A DNA stretch of 64,000 bases from Streptomyces coeruleorubidus (GTDB taxonomy: Bacteria > Actinomycetota > Actinomycetes > Streptomycetales > Streptomycetaceae): positions 7,564,001-7,628,000 of the forward strand of contig NZ_CP118527.1 in assembly GCF_028885415.1 (NCBI RefSeq), read 5' to 3'. The position numbers were made by a program, and so were the translations under genes. Below the pieces are notes generated by a model, which was not told the DNA's origin, did no database searches, and saw only the letters and a list, made by a program, of their open reading frames with translations. This document shows, in pieces, positions 57,751 to 64,000 of this stretch. Position 1 is the stretch's first letter. Each line of letters opens with the position of its first letter.

Positions 57751-58963
57751 ACGAGTCCACCGGCCGCAGCTCGTCCGCCGGTACGGCGAGGATGAGACCG
57801 GGGAACCGTTCGAAGAGGGCGGGCAGGGCCACGCGCGCCTCCAGTCGGCCGAGCGGGGCGCCCAGACAGTGGTGGACGCCGTATCCGAAGGCCAGATGAT
57901 CCTTCACGGCGCGGGTGACGTCGAAGGTGCCGGCGTCCGGGCCGTGCTGCTGCGGGTCGCGTCCGGCGGCGGCGTACGCGGCGAGGATCGCCTCGCCCTT
58001 GCGGATCACCTTGCCCTCCGGGCCGCCCAGTTCACCGAGGGGCAGGTCCTCGACGGCGTACCGCAGCGGCAGGCTGGCCACCGGTGCCTCGGCCCGCAGG
58101 GTCTCCTCGATCACGTCGTCCCAGGAGGCGCGACCGCCGAGGACGTGCGCGAGCTGGTCGGGGTGGGTGAGCAGCGCGTGGACGGCGTTGTCGAGCAGGT
58201 TGACCGTCGTCTCGTGGCCGGCGCCGATCAGCAGCAGCAGCGTGTCGAGCAGCTCCTGCTCGCTGAGCCGCGTGCCGCTCTCCTCCTCGTGGGCCGCGAT
58301 CAGCGCGCTGGTCAGGTCGTCGCCGGGCGCCGCCCGCTTGGCGGCGACGAGCTCACCGAGGACGGCGTAGAACCGGGCGTAGATGTCGGCGACCTCGGTC
58401 GCGTCGGCCGAGGTGTGGAAGACGCCGTCCACCACGGCGCGCAGCTCGGGGCCCAACTCCTCGGGTAATCCGAGCAGTTCGCCGATGACCTGGATGGGCA
58501 GCGGATAGCAGAACTCCTCCCGCAGATCGACCGTGTGGCCGTCCGCCCCACCGCCCGCCCCGGCCTTGGCGACCCGGTCGAGCAGCGCCGCGGTGATCTC
58601 CTCGATCCGGGGCCGCAGCGCGGCGGTGCGGCGGGCGGTGAACGCCTTGGAGACGAGGGCACGCAGCCGTTTGTGCTCGGTGCCGTAGGCCGTGAACATG
58701 TTCCGCACCGCGACCCAGGTGTACAGCGGCCAGTCCGGTGCGACCTCGCCGTCGATCCAGCGTTGCCAGTGCCGGCGCGGGTCCTTCGACACCCGCGGGT
58801 CGGTGAGCAGCCGCTTCAGCAGCGGGGCGCTGCTGACGGCCCAGGCCGGGACACCGTGGGGGAGTTCGACAGGGGTGACGGGTCCGCGCTCGCGGATCCG
58901 GGCGGCCTCGCCGTGGATGTCGCGACCGGTCGGGTCGATCACTATCGGATGCGTGAACTCCAT
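57707..58963 (-). CDS. cytochrome P450
   Basis: A 418-residue soluble bacterial P450. The I-helix oxygen-activation motif is LIGAGHETTVNLL, the ExxR is in IEETLRAEAPVASLPLRY, and the haem loop FGYGVHHCLGAPLGRLE gives proximal Cys366. Overall it resembles the CYP107 group of Streptomyces tailoring enzymes, but the substrate is unknown. No ferredoxin or biosynthetic cluster is adjacent. ATG 58963 follows AGGGAGAG; a longer frame upstream is not supported. The 3' end overlaps tatA by 44 bases. Confidence 0.93.
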   Translation of the reverse strand: MEFTHPIVIDPTGRDIHGEAARIRERGPVTPVELPHGVPAWAVSSAPLLKRLLTDPRVSKDPRRHWQRWIDGEVAPDWPLYTWVAVRNMFTAYGTEHKRLRALVSKAFTARRTAALRPRIEEITAALLDRVAKAGAGGGADGHTVDLREEFCYPLPIQVIGELLGLPEELGPELRAVVDGVFHTSADATEVADIYARFYAVLGELVAAKRAAPGDDLTSALIAAHEEESGTRLSEQELLDTLLLLIGAGHETTVNLLDNAVHALLTHPDQLAHVLGGRASWDDVIEETLRAEAPVASLPLRYAVEDLPLGELGGPEGKVIRKGEAILAAYAAAGRDPQQHGPDAGTFDVTRAVKDHLAFGYGVHHCLGAPLGRLEARVALPALFERFPGLILAVPADELRPVDSFISHGHRSLPVLTG

Positions 58964-59088
58964 CGAACTCTCCCTGGACTGACGGTTGGCTGTCATGGCA
59001 CGCGGACGCCTCGCGGGCGAGTGCGCGACACGTCCAGCCAAGTGGCCGCGGCCGGGCGGCGCCAGAGGGCGGAGAATCACTGGCCGAT

Positions 59089-59547
59089 TCAGGCGGTCTG
59101 GCCGGCCTCCCGCTCCACGGGCTGCGCCACCGCCTTGGCGACCCGCGCCTGCTTCCTGCGCTGCCGCCGGCTGATGCGCGGCTCCTGGTCCGGCAGCCAC
59201 CCGAAGGTGAGGCAGCTGCCGACCACGCCCAGGAGCAGGCCCACGAAGAAGCCGCCCAGGTTCGAGGTCACCCAGGTCCCCAGGGAGACCAGCACCCCGA
59301 TGACCGAGTAGAACAGGCGCTGGGCGGGGTTGAAGAGGATCAGCACGCCGCACAGCAGCATCACGGCCGGGAGCAGATAGCCGGCCAGGCCCTGCATGCC
59401 GACGTGCAGGATGACGTCCAGCGACGCCTTCAGGGTGAGCAGGACCTCCGCCCCGCCCAGGGCGAGCAGCAGCCCGCCCCAGAAGGGACGGCCCGCCCGC
59501 CACCGGCGGAAGGCGGGCCGGATCTTCCCGCGTGGGCCGCCGGGCAT
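59089..59547 (-). CDS. DUF6114 membrane protein
   Basis: A 152-residue protein with four hydrophobic segments (FWGGLLLALGGAEVLL, LAGYLLPAVMLLCGVLILF, LFYSVIGVLVSLGTWV, GGFFVGLLLGVVGSCLTFGWLP) and a basic tail (RISRRQRRKQARVAKAV). This is the DUF6114 pattern. DUF6114 and DUF6230 genes are usually paired in Streptomyces, and here the starts and stops overlap by one base (TGATG). Function is unknown; a membrane partner for the exported DUF6230 protein is plausible. Confidence 0.85.
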   Translation of the reverse strand: MPGGPRGKIRPAFRRWRAGRPFWGGLLLALGGAEVLLTLKASLDVILHVGMQGLAGYLLPAVMLLCGVLILFNPAQRLFYSVIGVLVSLGTWVTSNLGGFFVGLLLGVVGSCLTFGWLPDQEPRISRRQRRKQARVAKAVAQPVEREAGQTA

Positions 59548-60218
59548 CAGCAACCCGATCCGCTGAAGCCCAGTTTCAGCCCGGGCAGCTTGAACACACC
59601 GGCCGTCGTGGCGTAGTTGGTCTGCCGCAGGTTGGCGATGCGCACGGTGTCGGACTGCTGGCTGAAGACGCCTATCGGCCCGCGGCCCAGGTCTCCGGCC
59701 TTGTCGAGCGTGCTGGCGTCGTTGCCGATCTCGATGCCGGTGAAGGCCGCGTCGCCCGAGAGCTGCGTGGAGTCGGTGGTCAGGTCGCTGGCCCGGACCT
59801 TCTTGGCGCCTTCGCCCGCCCTGATGATCAGGTTCGTGCCGCCCAGGTCCACGCTCTGGCACAGCTTGGTGAGGGTCGCGTCCTTGATCACGGACGTGAC
59901 GACCAGCACCTGGCCGCCGGTGTCACCCGCGTTGGGGCTGCCCTCGGCCATCTCGCGCAGACCGCCGAACTGTGCGAAGCCCTTGCCCTTCAGTTCGGTG
60001 GCGGTGACCGTGAAAGGCATACCGGAGATGGCGAACTGCACGCCCAGCGCCCCCTGGGCGGTGAGGATCGCGAGGCCGGCGGCGACCGCGGCGGCCGGCA
60101 CCGCCATCACCGCGGCCCGGCGTGCCCGGACCCGCCCGCGCCGCGCGGGAACGTCACCGACGTCCGCGGCGGCGGGGCCTTCCGGTCTTTCGGGGGTGTG
60201 CTCGGCGGAGGAGGTCAT
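59547..60218 (-). CDS. DUF6230 exported protein
   Basis: A 223-residue protein with a basic N-terminus (RRGRVRARRAAV), one membrane or signal helix (VPAAAVAAGLAILTAQGALG) and a beta-rich outer part beginning VQFAISGMPFTVTATELKG. It contains DATLTKLCQSVDL and ends in KLPGLKLGFSGSGC, both typical of DUF6230. The two Cys could bridge. ATG 60218 has GGAG upstream. It is followed without a gap by the DUF6114 gene. Confidence 0.85.
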   Translation of the reverse strand: MTSSAEHTPERPEGPAAADVGDVPARRGRVRARRAAVMAVPAAAVAAGLAILTAQGALGVQFAISGMPFTVTATELKGKGFAQFGGLREMAEGSPNAGDTGGQVLVVTSVIKDATLTKLCQSVDLGGTNLIIRAGEGAKKVRASDLTTDSTQLSGDAAFTGIEIGNDASTLDKAGDLGRGPIGVFSQQSDTVRIANLRQTNYATTAGVFKLPGLKLGFSGSGC

Positions 60219-60360
60219 GTCTGCTCCAGGTGCGTGTCGGTGCGGCTCGGACTTCGGTGGCACGTTGCCCTTGGCGCGGACATCGACCGCGTACGCACGT
60301 CTCCCCGCAACTCCCGGTGGCTGCAAGGGATTTCTGGTTGCGCCGCAGTGGCCGACTCGG

Positions 60361-60389
60361 AAGTTACCGGGGGTTACATGAAGGGTCAA
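60361..60389 (-). promoter_or_regulatory. promoter of the DUF6230/DUF6114 operon
   Basis: On the minus strand TTGACC (60384-60389) and TAACTT (60361-60366) are 17 bases apart within an AT-rich stretch, 143 bases before the DUF6230 start. The spacing and hexamers fit a vegetative promoter. Confidence 0.5.
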
Positions 60390-60431
60390 GAGAAGTGTGA
60401 ACAAAGAGTGTGGAATGTGCGCCGTATGTGA

Positions 60432-61517
<1,086 letters not shown>

Positions 61518-61882
61518 CGGCTGAGGAGCGTCGGTTCAGCGCCGACGCGGCCGTACCGCCAGGGCGGCGCCGCCGGTGAGCACCAGCACCGCCGCGGCGC
61601 CGCCCGCCGGCATGGGATGCGCTGGGCAATTTGCGCCCAACTGCCCCCCATAGAGGGTGGGTTTCCGGCTGGATCGAGGGTTTCCCCCGTATCCCGATGA
61701 CCTTCCCTTTGCCTATCGTTCCAGCACAGCTGACCCACAGGTAACCCCGAACGGGTCCGCTCCCCACACGCCCTGGCCGGCCATCGCGTCGCTTTTCGAA
61801 GCAACCCCCCTCCGCTTCAGCGACGAAGCGCATCCACCGCCGCTCCGCCCAGCCCGGAGTCCGGCCACGAAAGGCAACGACC
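61518..61882. other. 365-base intergenic region before the protease gene
   Basis: Besides the short minus-strand remnant at 61536-61613, I see only promoter-like DNA. The stretch 61680-61745 is less GC-rich (TTTGCCTATCG) and is the likely promoter of the protease, but no clear -35/-10 pair could be assigned. Confidence 0.35.
61536..61613 (-). pseudogene. possible C-terminal tail of a lost cell-wall or membrane protein
   Basis: The minus strand encodes MPAGGAAAVLVLTGGAALAV followed by RPRRR and TGA: one membrane helix and a basic stop-transfer tail, like the end of an LPXTG or other C-terminally anchored surface protein. Upstream in the same frame there is no recognisable domain and no ribosome binding site, so it is either a decayed remnant or chance. 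Confidence 0.3.
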
Positions 61883-63679
<1,797 letters not shown>

Positions 63680-63988
63680 TCCATCTGATCCTTCTGAATC
63701 TCCTGGTCCTCCTTCTGTGAGGACGCTGAACGGGCAGCTCACGAACGGGCGGGCCGGCCGGTGCGGATGGGGCACCGGTCGGCCCGTCTTTACGTCCGGC
63801 CGCACAACCCCCACAGTTAGATACCGAACGCGCTGTTTTCTTTCACCAGTTGCGATTGTTTTGCCGGATGTGCACCCGCACTCCGGCACACTGGTGTGGT
63901 GGAGGCCGTCTGAGGGTGAGTTATCGTGTACGGGGGGTAAAAACAAACGGCATGACCCGTTCATTTCTGTCCCGGGAGAGTTCAGTCG
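63680..63988. other. intergenic region after the protease gene
   Basis: It contains the terminator at 63750-63786 and then a notably AT-rich promoter-like stretch (about 63830-63960, including TTTTCTTTCACC and GGTAAAAACAAACGG) leading to a new gene at 63989. Confidence 0.5.
63750..63786 (+). terminator. terminator of the protease gene
   Basis: A 15-bp stem (63750-63764 and 63772-63786, one G-T wobble) with a 7-base loop, followed by TCTTTA. It is 70 bases past the protease stop. Confidence 0.8.
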
Positions 63989-64000
63989 ATGGCGAGGCAG
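63989..64000 (+). CDS. first four codons of a further gene (partial)
   Basis: ATG at 63989 begins MARQ and runs off the window. GGGAGAG lies ten bases upstream and an AT-rich promoter-like region precedes it, so this is probably a real start. The product cannot be named. Confidence 0.45.

Overview
The window is chromosomal DNA from a Streptomyces or very close relative. The evidence is very high GC, GC-rich third codon positions, many GTG starts, purine-rich ribosome binding sites, 4-base start/stop overlaps, a complete conservon (cvnA-D), DUF6230/DUF6114 proteins and many secreted proteins. No tRNA, rRNA, CRISPR array, prophage or complete insertion sequence was seen.

Layout. 1-10.6 kb: core and stress functions, namely a protein tail, PPK2, a Tat-exported PhoX-like protein, a slipin, a carbonic anhydrase/SulP pair with a small secreted protein, ZapE, a RibD-like reductase, a conserved unknown protein, MurC and then MsrB. 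11-36 kb: a large glycan-utilisation island. It holds a NagZ-like GH3, a GH5 resembling N-glycan-core beta-mannosidases (GH5_18 type), a BadF-type amino-sugar kinase, a second GH3, an ABC sugar importer (binding protein plus two permeases), a parvulin-like helper protein translationally coupled to a GH38 alpha-mannosidase, an RpiR regulator, a SIS-domain sugar isomerase, a secreted GH84 N-acetylglucosaminidase with a beta-propeller, a LacI regulator, the wreck of a second ABC importer, and a GH42 beta-galactosidase. Together these enzymes could take a complex-type N-glycan apart (Gal, GlcNAc, alpha-Man, beta-Man, GlcNAc), import the pieces and phosphorylate the sugars. AT-rich sites with ATTGA/TCAAT-like half-sites recur in the promoters.

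36-47.5 kb: a YbhN-type membrane protein; a 1-kb stretch of degenerate minisatellite DNA; an ApbE/FMN-binding/ferric-reductase flavoprotein operon divergent from an OmpR-type two-component system; a four-gene osmoprotectant (OpuC-like) ABC operon; and a lipoprotein. 47.5-53 kb: a conservon with an orphan ribose-type binding protein upstream. 53-59 kb: an ArsR regulator overlapping an MgtA-like P-type ATPase, an LCP cell-wall ligase divergent from TatA, and a cytochrome P450. 59-64 kb: the DUF6114/DUF6230 pair, a secreted protein, a subtilisin-like protease with a P-domain, and the first four codons of one further gene.

The most notable items are the N-glycan locus as a unit, its candidate operators, a kinase carrying an in-frame tandem repeat, a dispersed Streptomyces repeat apparently embedded in a coding sequence, and the decayed second importer. 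All calls rest on reading the sequence; no searches were run.
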